Positions 7,864 through 17,538 of a stretch of 64,000 nt of DNA are shown here, piece by piece (position 1 is the first letter of the stretch; every line of letters starts with the position of its first letter). The stretch is from CAKSFT01 sp045603125 (lineage in GTDB: Bacteria; Bacillota; Clostridia; UBA1381), in contig JAZULN010000036.1 of NCBI GenBank assembly GCA_045603125.1, positions 1-64,000 on the forward strand. The letters run 5' to 3'. Below the pieces are notes generated by a model that searched no databases, was not told where the DNA came from, and was given only the letters and a program-made list of their open reading frames with translations. The translations under genes were made by a program, and so were the position numbers.

Positions 7864-9837
7864 TTAATATACTATTTCGTTAGAGTAGGTGAGGAACTGA
7901 CCAACATTCTTTTGACCGACCGAAACGGTAGCTCCCGACACTAATTTGTCGGCAGGGATTGTGAGTTCTCCGGATGAGATATAGGTGGTTTCACACTCTT
8001 CGCCGTTTACTAAAACAATACTATATTTATTAAAGCCGCGGCCTGTAATTTTTGCCAGAGCCCCGTCTGAAATAGCAGACTCTAACGTGATATCGTGGAT
8101 TCCCAATCGCATTTCGGGAACGCTTATCGCATCAACCTTATTCATGTATTGCTTTCCATAGAGCATATCGTAAGCATATAGCTTTGAAAATTTCGAGCGT
8201 TTTTCGTCGGATATTTGATCGTTTAAGTTTATCTGTGTCATAATACCGGTTTTAATATCCAGTGAATCCAAAACTTTTGAGCCTAACTGATAGCTTGTAA
8301 TATCGCCGCCCTCAGCTTCCAAACCGAAGTTTGACCATATCACATATTCTGTGGAATATCTGTCACAGGAAACGGGGTAGTAGCCTAAAGTATCGTTGGT
8401 AAGCTTACTAAGGGCGAGGTTTGGAAGATGGTCGCCGTATAATACAACCACCGTTTCCTCAGGGTACTGACTGAACTTTTCCAAAAGGTTTTTTATGGTA
8501 GTATCCATTTCGTTTAGCTGGGATACATAGTATTCTAAGTTGGTCCTGATTTTTTCATCTTCAATGCCGGTTGCCTTTATTGGCAGTTCATAGTCGACTT
8601 CCTCGGGATATGAGCCGTGACCTTGAACAGATACGGTAAAGACAAAGTCCTGGTTTTCGGTTGATTCCAAAGCATCAAAAATCAGGGTTTCAAAGACATT
8701 ATCCTTTGCCCAGTTTGTGTAGTTTCGCTCGATGTCTGTCATATGCTCGATTGGTGTGAAGGTGTCAAAGCCTAAGTTTTTGTAAACTACATTTCTGGAA
8801 TAAAATACCGCATCGTGGTTATGCATAGAATGGGCAGAATAGCCGTTTTTCTTAAGGTAATGCGCCAGAGATTCGTAAGGCTGGTCTTTTAAAACCAAAG
8901 AGTACGGGCATTGGCTAATTCCAAAATGGCGGATATCGGTCTGTGTTAGCACCTCAAACTCGGTGTTGGCAGTACCGCCACCGTAGGATGGAACCTTTAA
9001 AAAGCCGTGGGGATAATTCTCTTTGAGAGCCTTAAAGGTAGGGATAGGCTCGGAGGAAAAACTAAGCCCTTCTATGTCGATATATGATGGGTCGAAGAAG
9101 GTTTCAAGTTGTATAATTACAACATTAGGTTTTTTGCCTTCGGTTTTTATTTGTTCGGTATAGCCGATTTCGTCGAGCATCATATGGACCTTGTTTTCTG
9201 AGTAATCGTCGGGTTTTTCGATGCCATTATTTAATAAAGTATTTGAAAAACAGCATGCAAAACCATATTTTGAATAAATCTTAAATATTTCATATTCGCC
9301 TGAGACAATTTTTTCAGGGGTAATAAGGGTATTTGAGGTAAGAACTATAAGCCCTATACATACGCCGCTCAGGATTGATGCAGTTTTATAAGCAGGCTTT
9401 ATCTTCGGTGTCTTTATAAATAAACACACAATTCCCACAATCACCGCAATAACTCCTATAATAATCAGTATCAGCATTGGTGTGCTTACATATAGGTTTA
9501 CCATGCCGAGTGCCAATTTTGCCGAGGCAAAATCACTTGCAGAAAGTGGCATACCGCGAACCGACAATAATACTCTATTTATAATTCCTAGTGCCACCCA
9601 CAAAAAGCTTACAATTGCCAGAACAGAATATTTTTTTGAAAAATATAGGGCAAGTGACAGGGTAAAGAGTATAATTATAGCGTTGTAGGCCATAATAATA
9701 GGGTGTTGGAAGGTGTGGGTAATGGCAGATAAAAATGACTTCCTTGAAAGCGTTTCAATAAAAAATGTCAGCACCACAGATAAAATTATGGCAAGAACTA
9801 CCGGTTTCCTTTCTAAAAATCTGAAAAATTTCTTCAT
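7864..9837 (-). CDS. LtaS-like phosphoglycerol transferase / sulfatase-superfamily membrane enzyme
   Basis: A 657-residue enzyme of the lipoteichoic acid synthase family. Five hydrophobic helices fill roughly residues 12-170, followed by an extracellular sulfatase-fold domain from about 235. Metal and catalytic residues are visible: E245 in QLE, the nucleophile T289 in the GGGTANTEF segment, and a YGDH motif near 470. Family members move glycerol-phosphate from phosphatidylglycerol onto a growing lipoteichoic acid or onto membrane glycans. After the catalytic domain there is an extra segment of about 100 residues of beta-strand character, possibly an Ig/IPT-like module, not found in plain LtaS. 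It stands alone between its own promoter and terminator. Confidence 0.85.
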   Translation of the reverse strand: MKKFFRFLERKPVVLAIILSVVLTFFIETLSRKSFLSAITHTFQHPIIMAYNAIIILFTLSLALYFSKKYSVLAIVSFLWVALGIINRVLLSVRGMPLSASDFASAKLALGMVNLYVSTPMLILIIIGVIAVIVGIVCLFIKTPKIKPAYKTASILSGVCIGLIVLTSNTLITPEKIVSGEYEIFKIYSKYGFACCFSNTLLNNGIEKPDDYSENKVHMMLDEIGYTEQIKTEGKKPNVVIIQLETFFDPSYIDIEGLSFSSEPIPTFKALKENYPHGFLKVPSYGGGTANTEFEVLTQTDIRHFGISQCPYSLVLKDQPYESLAHYLKKNGYSAHSMHNHDAVFYSRNVVYKNLGFDTFTPIEHMTDIERNYTNWAKDNVFETLIFDALESTENQDFVFTVSVQGHGSYPEEVDYELPIKATGIEDEKIRTNLEYYVSQLNEMDTTIKNLLEKFSQYPEETVVVLYGDHLPNLALSKLTNDTLGYYPVSCDRYSTEYVIWSNFGLEAEGGDITSYQLGSKVLDSLDIKTGIMTQINLNDQISDEKRSKFSKLYAYDMLYGKQYMNKVDAISVPEMRLGIHDITLESAISDGALAKITGRGFNKYSIVLVNGEECETTYISSGELTIPADKLVSGATVSVGQKNVGQFLTYSNEIVY

Positions 9838-9892
9838 GTATATGTTCCTTTCGGCAAAAAAATCTAAATTATTTCAATAATAAACCGATTAT

Positions 9893-9921
9893 ATTATAAT
9901 ACACTAAAAAAAATTAGTCAA
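9893..9921 (-). promoter_or_regulatory. Sigma-A promoter of the LtaS-like gene
   Basis: TTGACT (9916-9921, minus strand), 17 bp, TATAAT (9893-9898), about 55 bp upstream of the ATG. Confidence 0.72.
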
Positions 9922-9980
9922 TATAATTTCGCAAGGAAAAATTGTAAATTTTTTTTGAATTAAAAGATTTTTGGTATAGT

Positions 9981-10019
9981 AAAAAAGAAGTAAAAACCTG
10001 GGTTTTTACTTCTTTTTTT
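9981..10019 (-). terminator. Intrinsic terminator of trpB
   Basis: A near-perfect 18-bp AT-rich stem with a CC/GG base next to a 2-nt loop, and A/T tracts on both sides, directly after the trpB stop at 10021. Confidence 0.9.
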
Positions 10020-10020
10020 A

Positions 10021-11262
10021 TTATACTTCATAGTCTAATTTAAATTTTTCGCCGCAACCATAGTTTTCATAAACATAATCGATATCCTTATCGCCTCTGC
10101 CTGACAAACTAACCAAAATTGAGCCTGATTTATGTTCTTTCGCATAACGGATTGCATATGCAACGGCGTGAGCACTTTCAATTGCAGGAATAATTCCCTC
10201 ATAACGTGACAACAGGAAGAACGCTTCCATTGCTTCTTCGTCGGTTACCGCTTCGTAGTGGACGCGGTTAGAATCTCTCAAATGTGCGTGTTCAGGGCCA
10301 ACACCCGGATAGTCAAGACCGCTTGCGATAGAATATACCGGCAGTGGTTCGCCATTTTCATCTTGCAATACATATGTATCAAAACCGTGAATCTGTCCTT
10401 TTGTGCCGAACATCATAGTAGCAGCATGATCGCCCACCTTCTCACCACGGCCTAACGGCTCAACACCGTAAATTTCAACCGGGTCTGCTAAAAATGGAAC
10501 AAACATACCGATTGAGTTTGAGCCACCGCCAACGCAAGCACAGACAGCGTCTGGCATAATACCTGTCATCTCAAGGAATTGTTCTCTTGCCTCAATCCCG
10601 ATTACCGATTGGAAATCTCTTACCATCTTAGGGAATGGGTGTGGGCCCAGTGCTGAGCCTATGCAGTAGATAGCATTTTCGTATTCCTTGCTGTATGCTT
10701 CAAACGCGGCATCAACTGCTTCTTTTAGGGTCTTTAAACCGGCAGACACAGGAACAACATTTGCTCCTAACATCTTCATTCTTATAACGTTAGGGTGTTG
10801 CTTTGCAATGTCAACTTCGCCAATATAAACGTCCCATTCCATACCGAAATATGCAGCAGCAGTTGCTATTGCAACACCGTGCTGACCGGCACCGGTTTCA
10901 GCAATCAGCTTTTTCTTACCCATATATTTTGCTAACAACCCTTCGCCCATACAATGGTTAAGCTTGTGAGCGCCGGTGTGGTTTAGGTCTTCTCTTTTTA
11001 AATAAATCTGACAGTTGCCGAAGATTTTTGAAAGTCTTTCACAGTGGTAAACCGGTGTAGGTCTGCCTTGAAATTCCTTTCTGATTCTTCTTAGCTCATT
11101 TATAAATTGAGCAGAATGACAGATTGCCTCATATGCATCATCTGCCTCCTTGAAGGCTTTTGCCAGCTCTTTTGGAAGGTATGAACCTCCATGAGAACCA
11201 AAGTAGCCGTTTTCGTCGGGGTATTCCTTTAAGTAATTGTCAAAATTCTTGTACTTGTTCAT
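10021..11262 (-). CDS. trpB: Tryptophan synthase beta chain (TrpB), stand-alone
   Basis: A 413-residue PLP enzyme that joins indole and serine to give tryptophan. The PLP lysine is K100 in the HTGAHKLN motif. The phosphate-binding GGGSN loop and the C-terminal SGRGDKD segment are intact. Length and motifs fit TrpB1. No trpA or other trp gene is next to it. Either the rest of the pathway is elsewhere or the enzyme salvages free indole (inference). The start has a GAGGAGA site. The 200-nt leader holds a promoter, a weak terminator-like hairpin and a 22-bp palindrome, which suggests regulated expression. Confidence 0.95.
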   Translation of the reverse strand: MNKYKNFDNYLKEYPDENGYFGSHGGSYLPKELAKAFKEADDAYEAICHSAQFINELRRIRKEFQGRPTPVYHCERLSKIFGNCQIYLKREDLNHTGAHKLNHCMGEGLLAKYMGKKKLIAETGAGQHGVAIATAAAYFGMEWDVYIGEVDIAKQHPNVIRMKMLGANVVPVSAGLKTLKEAVDAAFEAYSKEYENAIYCIGSALGPHPFPKMVRDFQSVIGIEAREQFLEMTGIMPDAVCACVGGGSNSIGMFVPFLADPVEIYGVEPLGRGEKVGDHAATMMFGTKGQIHGFDTYVLQDENGEPLPVYSIASGLDYPGVGPEHAHLRDSNRVHYEAVTDEEAMEAFFLLSRYEGIIPAIESAHAVAYAIRYAKEHKSGSILVSLSGRGDKDIDYVYENYGCGEKFKLDYEV

Positions 11263-11322
11263 AACTATCTCTCCTCTTCTATTCTATTCTCAAAAAATGA
11301 TTGTAGTTATTATATCATACGC

Positions 11323-11344
11323 GCAAGGCTATATAATGCCTTGC
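11323..11344. repeat. 22-bp inverted repeat in the trpB leader
   Basis: Seven-base arms GCAAGGC (11323-11329) and GCCTTGC (11338-11344) flank an 8-nt AT spacer. It could be an operator or an mRNA hairpin. The same arms form the stem of a hairpin at 19140-19165. Confidence 0.5.
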
Positions 11345-11371
11345 TTCGCACCGATACAATAATTACATCCA

Positions 11372-11397
11372 TTAAAAAACCACTTTCGGTTTTTTAA
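11372..11397 (-). promoter_or_regulatory. Terminator-like hairpin in the trpB leader
   Basis: Arms of 10 bp (TTAAAAAACC/GGTTTTTTAA) with a 6-nt loop lie downstream of the distal trpB promoter and end in a T-run on the minus strand. It could attenuate transcription. The stem has only two GC pairs, so it is weak. Confidence 0.45.
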
Positions 11398-11411
11398 CAT
11401 ACAGTGTGACT

Positions 11412-11440
11412 ATTATATCATAGAAATTTTAAAAAGTCTA
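11412..11440 (-). promoter_or_regulatory. Distal promoter of trpB
   Basis: TAGACT (11435-11440, minus strand), 17 bp, TATAAT (11412-11417). A second TATAAT in a similar context (11309-11314) lies nearer the gene but has no good -35 box. Confidence 0.5.
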
Positions 11441-11450
11441 TATCTTTTTG

Positions 11451-11486
11451 AAAAAAAAGAGGCTGTAAAAATTTACAGCCCCTTTT
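11451..11486 (-). terminator. Intrinsic terminator of secDF
   Basis: The hairpin GGCTGTAAA/TTTACAGCC is followed on the minus strand by an eight-T run, directly after the secF stop. The same hairpin type recurs after rho (31771-31809). Confidence 0.9.
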
Positions 11487-11490
11487 ATAA

Positions 11491-12438
11491 TTATTTCTTT
11501 GCTTTTGCCTTTAAAGCTGATTCTTTCCAGTTTGCCCAGAAAGTAGTTGCAATAAAGATTGAACTATATGCACCAGCTATAATACCAATAATGATTGGGA
11601 ATGCGAATTCCTTAACCGATGTAACACCGATGAAGTATAGAAGCACGATTGTGATAAGAGTTGTGATGGTTGTATTTATTGTACGGCCCATACTCTCTTT
11701 AATACTGTTATTTACAATTACAGGAACTGTAATACCACGCTTTTCGTTTCTGCCCTTCATGTTTTCACGGATACGGTCGAATACGATAATCGTATTATTG
11801 ATAGAATAACCGATAACGGTAAGCATAGCTGCGATAAATGTGGTATTTAGCGGAATGTAGAATGCAGCATAAACTGCCATCATTATTAAGATATTTATTA
11901 AAAGTGCTATAACCGACATCACAGCCGAGCGCCATTCAAATCTGAATGCAATGTATAAAAGGATACATAACACTGCGATTAAAGTATAAAGAAAAGCATT
12001 TCTCTGTACTCTTGCACCAAAGCTTGCAGAAGCTGAGTTTGTAGATAACCATGCTTCGTCGGCTAAACCGTATTTTGCCTTCAAAGCTCCAAAGATTGCT
12101 TCGGCATTTTTGTCAGTCTGAGACTGCTCAGTTTCGCCTGCTGTTTCCTTTGTACTTGTGAATTTCTTTTCTTCGACTGCCTTTGTCTTTATGCTGATAC
12201 CCTTATCAGTTGTCTGAACAACAATCGGGCTGATACCTGTTTCCTTTTCAAGATATGTCTTGATTTCTTCGGTAGAAGCAGGGTTTTGCCAGTCAATTTG
12301 CATCTTGATACCGCCCATAAATTCGATATCATAGTTAAATCCGCCGTTTACAAAGTACATTACAACTCCGGCGATAATAAGGATAACAGGGATAATTAAG
12401 AATTTTATTTTGTTTTTAACGTAATCGAAATTTTTCAT
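11491..12438 (-). CDS. secF: Protein translocase subunit SecF
   Basis: A 315-residue inner-membrane subunit that, with SecD, uses proton or sodium flow to help SecYEG release secreted proteins. It has an N-terminal helix (about 13-30), an extracytoplasmic P1 region starting with the conserved FMGG segment, then five helices with the GYSINNTIIVFDRIRE signature near the middle. It overlaps secD by 4 bp (ATGA), so translation is coupled. The P1 domain has a short lysine/glutamate/threonine-rich insert around residues 75-115, which looks like a lineage-specific linker. Confidence 0.95.
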   Translation of the reverse strand: MKNFDYVKNKIKFLIIPVILIIAGVVMYFVNGGFNYDIEFMGGIKMQIDWQNPASTEEIKTYLEKETGISPIVVQTTDKGISIKTKAVEEKKFTSTKETAGETEQSQTDKNAEAIFGALKAKYGLADEAWLSTNSASASFGARVQRNAFLYTLIAVLCILLYIAFRFEWRSAVMSVIALLINILIMMAVYAAFYIPLNTTFIAAMLTVIGYSINNTIIVFDRIRENMKGRNEKRGITVPVIVNNSIKESMGRTINTTITTLITIVLLYFIGVTSVKEFAFPIIIGIIAGAYSSIFIATTFWANWKESALKAKAKK

Positions 12439-13766
12439 TGAACCTCTGCCTCCTTCTTTACTTTATAGAATAAACCACGCTTTTTGATGTTTAATGCAAC
12501 AACCTGCTTTAATAAGAACTTAGTGATAACAATAGCAGTAAACATACTTGCAATAACACCGATACCAAGTGTTACAGCAAAGCCTCTTACTGTGCCGATA
12601 CCGGATAAGTATAGAACAACACAGGTGATAATTGTTGTGATATTTGAGTCAAGAATTGCACTGAATGCCTTCTTAAAGCCTGATTCAACAGATGCTTTTA
12701 TGGTTTTACCAAGTCTTAGTTCTTCCTTCATTCTTTCGAATATTACAACGTTTGCGTCAACCGCCATACCGATTGATAAAACGATACCTGCGATACCTGA
12801 AAGACTTAAGTTTACTCTTGCAAGGCCTAAAATCAAAGCAAGGATACCGATATAGAATGTAAGCGCAAAGTCTGCAATAAGACCAGGAAGTCTATATACA
12901 AAAATCATAAATAACATTACTAAAAGAATACCGATTAAAGCAGCTAAAAGTGATGTTGGAAGTGCATTCTGACCAAGTTCAGCACCGATTGTATCCTGAG
13001 ATGTAATCTTTAAGCCGAAAGGCAAAGCACCTGATTTTATCTGGTTTGCTAAAGTTTTTGCAGAATCAACTGTGAATCCGCCGGTGATAGTACATTTATC
13101 TGAGTCGATTCTCTGGCTAACGCTTGGTCTTGAAATTTCTTCGCCGTCAACACAGATTGATATGTAGCTGCCAATGGCATTTCCTGTAGCGTTTGCCCAC
13201 TTTTCAACTGCATCAGATTTTAATGTAAGTTCAACATAAGATTGAGCAGCTGTAGTTTCGCTTATCTGACCGTATTGATATTTTGCATCTTTAACGTCGT
13301 TACCGGTTAGGACAACTTCACCTGCGGCATTCTTAAATTCCAAAACAGCAGCCGAACCTAAAAGCTCTGCAGCTTTTTCGGTGTCTGTTTCTTCAGGAAT
13401 TTCTACTGTAATCTGACCAAGGTCACCACGGCTTAATCTTGCCTCGGTGTAGCCTAATTGGTTAAGACGAGTTGTGAATACTCTCTCAACGGCATTCATG
13501 TCGTCTTCTGTTACACTGTTCTTTCCTTCAGGGAAAGAGCTTTCGTCTGCTTCGAAGGATATAACTGAGCCGCCTGCCAAGTCGATACCCTTTCTGATTC
13601 TTCCTTTGTCGCCTTCTTTTGATGCGTCTTTTGAAAATAGGTTATCACCAAAAAGACTGTCGTACTTTACGCCGCCAACATCTATTCCCAAGAATGCGAA
13701 ATAGTTAAGGCAAACTGTAATTACAAGCATCAATGCAAGAATAGCAATGCTTTTTTTCTTGTTCAT
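12435..13766 (-). CDS. secD: Protein translocase subunit SecD
   Basis: About 443 residues, the RND-family partner of SecF. It has an N-terminal helix, a periplasm-facing P1 domain beginning with the RKGIDLAGG motif, a second small domain, and six C-terminal helices with the conserved GMAVDANVVIFERMKEE stretch. I start it at the ATG at 13766. The ATG nine bases upstream (13775) directly touches the AAAGGA ribosome site, whereas 13766 has proper spacing. Promoter at 13838-13866. The pair forms a two-gene operon with a terminator after secF. Confidence 0.95.
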   Translation of the reverse strand: MNKKKSIAILALMLVITVCLNYFAFLGIDVGGVKYDSLFGDNLFSKDASKEGDKGRIRKGIDLAGGSVISFEADESSFPEGKNSVTEDDMNAVERVFTTRLNQLGYTEARLSRGDLGQITVEIPEETDTEKAAELLGSAAVLEFKNAAGEVVLTGNDVKDAKYQYGQISETTAAQSYVELTLKSDAVEKWANATGNAIGSYISICVDGEEISRPSVSQRIDSDKCTITGGFTVDSAKTLANQIKSGALPFGLKITSQDTIGAELGQNALPTSLLAALIGILLVMLFMIFVYRLPGLIADFALTFYIGILALILGLARVNLSLSGIAGIVLSIGMAVDANVVIFERMKEELRLGKTIKASVESGFKKAFSAILDSNITTIITCVVLYLSGIGTVRGFAVTLGIGVIASMFTAIVITKFLLKQVVALNIKKRGLFYKVKKEAEVQ

Positions 13767-13837
13767 TTTGTTCATTCCTTTCTAGAATCTTTTTTAGCAA
13801 AAAATCCAAGAAATATTTTTTGCATAACATACCCATT

Positions 13838-13866
13838 ATTATATATCTTTTTCTAAAGTTAGTCAA
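13838..13866 (-). promoter_or_regulatory. Sigma-A promoter of secDF
   Basis: TTGACT (13861-13866, minus strand), 17 bp, TATAAT (13838-13843). It is divergent from the rnr promoter about 80 bp away. Confidence 0.72.
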
Positions 13867-13948
13867 GTTAAATGTTAAAAATATCGAAAAATTTGTAATT
13901 TTGGGAGTGGATGAGAATTAGAAATTATAAAAGAGCAAGAAAAAAGTA

Positions 13949-13977
13949 TTGTATAAATGAAGAAAATGATATACAAT
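13949..13977 (+). promoter_or_regulatory. Sigma-A promoter of rnr
   Basis: TTGTAT, 17 bp, TACAAT, about 45 bp before the rnr start. Confidence 0.55.
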
Positions 13978-14021
13978 ATATCTATATATAGGAGTTACAG
14001 TTTACCTTGGAGGAACTTTAG

Positions 14022-16214
14022 ATGGATAGAAAAGACCGAATAGTCGAATATATGAAAAGTCCGGAATATATTCCCTTAAAGCGAGACGAACTTATTGCGG
14101 TTTTGGGTGTGCCGAAGGAGGATTTTAATGAATTTGATAAGCTGATCGAAGAGCTCATTATTGAGGGTAAAATCACCACTGTCAGAAACGGAAGGTTCAA
14201 ATGGGCGGGGAAGAAGGTTTTAGCCGGAATTTTAAGATGTAATAAAAACGGATTCTTTGGGTTTTTAGAGGCAGAAGACGGTGGAGGAGATGTTTTTATT
14301 GCCGGCGAGAAGTTTTTCGGTGCTATCGACGGCGACAGGGTTCTGGTCGGGCTTGAAAAGTCTTCGAGAGAATCAAGAGAAGGCAGGGTAATTAACATTA
14401 TAAAAAGGGGCAGGACTACCCTTACCGGCGAGATCGTGCGGGTGCAAAATAAAGTCTATCGGATAAAACCTGATAATCGTTCGATTTTTTCGGGTGTTTC
14501 GGTTGAAATCTCGCCGATGGCAGAAGTTGGCGACCGGGTGCTTTTAGAGATTACCGAATTTTCAAAAAACGGAGATATTGAAGGTAAGATTATAAAAAAT
14601 CTCGGAAAAGCGGAGGAGCTAAAGAGTTTTATCGAGGCGAAAATCTCAGAATACGGGATAAAGAGTGAATTTGACCCCGATACCTTGGCTGAGGCAAAAA
14701 CCACTCCAAAAGAAGTTACTGATATTGGGGACAGGCGAGATTTAAGAGATGAGCTAATTTTTACCATAGACGGCGACGATGCGCGAGATTTTGACGATGC
14801 GGTGTCGTTAGAGGAGCTTCCAAACGGCAATTTTAAACTGGGTGTTCATATTGCCGATGTTACCCACTACGTCAGGGAGGGAAGTGCCATAGACCGTGAG
14901 GTACGACTTCGTGGGACAAGCGTCTATCTTGCCGATAGGGTAATTCCAATGCTCCCAATAGAGTTATCTAACGGGATATGTAGCTTAAACCCCCAAGTTG
15001 ACCGATACACCCTGTCGGTTAATATGGAAATTGACAAGGGCGGTAATGTGGTATCCCATGAAATTTTCAAAGGTGTAATCAGGTCTAAAAGACGGCTTAC
15101 CTATAATATTGTGGCAGAGCTTTTAGAGAGCGATGACGAAAATTTAAAAAAGGAATACCAGGATGTATTACCCACCCTTAAACTGATGAAGAAGGTTTCT
15201 TCATATATAAATAGGAAGAGATTCGACAGGGGAAGCATAAATTTTGATTTCCCTGAGTCAAAGATTATTGTCGATAAAGACGGATACCCCAAGGGAATCG
15301 AAAAGGTTGATAGAAACATCGCACATAAGATTATCGAGGAATTTATGCTCGTTGCCAATGAAACGGTGGCGGAGTTCGCCTTTTGGGGAGAGTTGCCGTT
15401 TGTTTACCGTGTCCATGAAGTTCCGACTGCCGAGAAGACCGAGAGTTTTGTGAAATTTTTGCTGAATTTTGGTTTGAGCCTAAAGGGCAGGTGGAATAAG
15501 GAAGAAGGGGTACACCCAAAGACATTGCAGGGAATTTTGGATAAAATTTTGGGGACTCCTGAGGAGGCAATAATATCAAAGCATATGTTAAGGTCTTTGA
15601 TGAAGGCGGAGTATAAAGAGGAAAATTTAGGGCATTTTGGCTTGGCGGCAAAATATTATTGTCATTTCACATCGCCGATAAGAAGATACCCCGACCTTAC
15701 TGTACACAGGATTTTAAAGGATTTCTTGGACGGAAAAGACACAGAAAAATATTGGGGTGAGGTTGGCGAAATTTCAAAAATTTCGAGTAAAACCGAAAGA
15801 GATGCCGAACTTTGCGAAAGAGATGTAGACGACATTATGAAGGCCCAGTATATGAGTAAATTCATAGGTGAAGTTTATGAAGGTAGTGTTTCGGGCATTA
15901 CCAAATTCGGGTTATTTATAGAGCTTGACAATACTGTTGAGGGGTTAATAAGGCTTGAAAATCTCCACGATGACTATTATGAATTTGACGAAACACGGCA
16001 GATTTTGGTGGGAAGACGAAAGAAAAAGATTTTGTCGATTGGTGACAGGATGTCGGTTATGGTGGCACGATGTGATTTATTGATGGGAAGTATCGATTTT
16101 CTGCCGGCAAATGCTACAATTGGCGAGGTAAATCAATTTTATAAAAACACAATAAAAAGAAAAGAAGAAATTAAAAAGTCAAGAAGAAAGGGAAGACGGA
16201 CCTATAAAAGGTGA
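14022..16214 (+). CDS. rnr: Ribonuclease R (RNB-family 3'-5' exoribonuclease)
   Basis: A 730-residue processive exoribonuclease that degrades structured RNA and takes part in RNA quality control. It has an N-terminal winged-helix domain (about 1-65), cold-shock RNA-binding domains, the RNB catalytic domain starting near residue 240 with the acidic cluster DGDDARDFDDAV, a C-terminal S1 domain (about 615-695) and a lysine/arginine-rich tail. The upstream GGAGG site fits the ATG. In many Firmicutes rnr is next to smpB and ssrA; here it is instead followed by a methyltransferase gene whose start lies just past the rnr stop. Confidence 0.95.
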   Translation: MDRKDRIVEYMKSPEYIPLKRDELIAVLGVPKEDFNEFDKLIEELIIEGKITTVRNGRFKWAGKKVLAGILRCNKNGFFGFLEAEDGGGDVFIAGEKFFGAIDGDRVLVGLEKSSRESREGRVINIIKRGRTTLTGEIVRVQNKVYRIKPDNRSIFSGVSVEISPMAEVGDRVLLEITEFSKNGDIEGKIIKNLGKAEELKSFIEAKISEYGIKSEFDPDTLAEAKTTPKEVTDIGDRRDLRDELIFTIDGDDARDFDDAVSLEELPNGNFKLGVHIADVTHYVREGSAIDREVRLRGTSVYLADRVIPMLPIELSNGICSLNPQVDRYTLSVNMEIDKGGNVVSHEIFKGVIRSKRRLTYNIVAELLESDDENLKKEYQDVLPTLKLMKKVSSYINRKRFDRGSINFDFPESKIIVDKDGYPKGIEKVDRNIAHKIIEEFMLVANETVAEFAFWGELPFVYRVHEVPTAEKTESFVKFLLNFGLSLKGRWNKEEGVHPKTLQGILDKILGTPEEAIISKHMLRSLMKAEYKEENLGHFGLAAKYYCHFTSPIRRYPDLTVHRILKDFLDGKDTEKYWGEVGEISKISSKTERDAELCERDVDDIMKAQYMSKFIGEVYEGSVSGITKFGLFIELDNTVEGLIRLENLHDDYYEFDETRQILVGRRKKKILSIGDRMSVMVARCDLLMGSIDFLPANATIGEVNQFYKNTIKRKEEIKKSRRKGRRTYKR

Positions 16215-16219
16215 GAAGA

Positions 16220-17359
16220 ATGGATAAATTTGAGATTTTAATTCCGACAATTTTCGGACTTGAGGCATTTACCTCAAGAGAACTAAGGAATATGGGGTAT
16301 GAAACATCATCGGTAGAGGATGGTAAGGTCACGTTTTTAGGTGACGAGCGTGCGATATGCAAAGCTAATATCGGAATTCGTACGGGCGAGAGAGTATTGG
16401 TGAAGGTGGCAGAGTTTACCGCTGTCACCTTTGATGAGCTTTTTGAGGCAACAAAGGCGGTGGATTGGTCAAGATGGATTGGCAAAAAAGCGGCATTTCC
16501 TGTAAAAGGTTACTGTTTAAAATCTACCCTTGCCAGTATGAGGGACTGTCAGGCGATTATAAAGAAGGCTATTGCCACATCCCTTTCTGCTGCCTATGGT
16601 ATCGAGTGGCTTGAGGAGAGCGAAGAAACCTATCAGATTCAGTTTTCAGTATTTAAAGATAAAGTTACAATTATGATAGATACCACGGGCGATTCGCTAC
16701 ATAAACGCGGTTATAGAGCCGTTGCAAACGATGCACCCTTAAAGGAAACCATTGCCGCTGCTATGGTTATGATGAGTCATTGGAAATATGAGTATCCTTT
16801 GGCAGACCCACTCTGTGGTTCGGGTACAATCCCAATCGAGGCGGCAATGATAAAGAGAAATATTATGCCGGGGGTTTCGAGAAGCTTCTCGGGTGAGGCT
16901 TTTTCGTGGATAGATAAAAAAATATGGGAGGATTGCCGTACCGAGGCAAAAGACGGTGTTAAAAATGTGCCTCTTGACATTTATGCTGCCGATATAGACA
17001 AGGAAACGGTGGAAATTGCCGCGAAAAATGCTATTTTGGCAGGGGTGGGGGATGCCATAAAGCCAATATGCAAAAGCGTTGCTGATTTTACCCATAGCGG
17101 AAGCTTTGGAACGGTTATCTGTAACCCTCCATATGGCGAGAGACTCGGTGATAAAAAGGAGAGCGAAGAAATTTATCGCCTGATGGGAAGACAGTTTAAA
17201 AAGCTTGATAACTGGTCTTATTATGTTATAACTTCAAATGAAGATTTTGAGGAAAGTTTTTCGATGAAAGCTTCAAAAAAGAGAAAGATTTATAACGGCA
17301 GACTAAAATGCAACATTTATCAATATTTTGGCAAAAAGCCTCCGAGAGAAAATATTTAA
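16220..17359 (+). CDS. THUMP-domain class I SAM-dependent RNA methyltransferase (RlmL/YpsC family)
   Basis: About 379 residues. An N-terminal THUMP/ferredoxin-like RNA-binding region (about 1-155) is followed by a Rossmann methyltransferase domain with a DPLCGSGTIPIEAA motif I and the catalytic NPPYGERLG motif at about residue 302. This motif marks N2-guanine methylation, as in RlmL (23S rRNA G2445) and its YpsC relatives. The ATG at 16220 is preferred over a GTG at 16211 that overlaps the rnr stop, because the AGGTG ribosome site suits only the ATG. Likely co-transcribed with rnr. The exact rRNA target cannot be read from the sequence. Confidence 0.9.
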   Translation: MDKFEILIPTIFGLEAFTSRELRNMGYETSSVEDGKVTFLGDERAICKANIGIRTGERVLVKVAEFTAVTFDELFEATKAVDWSRWIGKKAAFPVKGYCLKSTLASMRDCQAIIKKAIATSLSAAYGIEWLEESEETYQIQFSVFKDKVTIMIDTTGDSLHKRGYRAVANDAPLKETIAAAMVMMSHWKYEYPLADPLCGSGTIPIEAAMIKRNIMPGVSRSFSGEAFSWIDKKIWEDCRTEAKDGVKNVPLDIYAADIDKETVEIAAKNAILAGVGDAIKPICKSVADFTHSGSFGTVICNPPYGERLGDKKESEEIYRLMGRQFKKLDNWSYYVITSNEDFEESFSMKASKKRKIYNGRLKCNIYQYFGKKPPRENI

Positions 17360-17538
17360 AAATAATTTCCGGAATATTTCAAATTAAAGTTAAAATTGTT
17401 AAGGTTAAGGCCGAAAATTATAAAAAATTATAAAAACTTTTTAATATTTTTAAAATTTAAAAACCGCATAACTAAGCCAAATTACAATTAAATTGTTACT
17501 AAATTGTTACAAAAGTTTAAAAAAGTAGTTAAAAAATC

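Noticed and set aside
11263..11450. T-box or trp leader peptide before trpB
   Set aside because: No AGGGTGG-type T-box sequence and no short frame rich in tryptophan codons.
14018..15651. Several minus-strand open frames opposite rnr
   Set aside because: Serine/proline-rich shadow translations of the RNase R gene without start signals.
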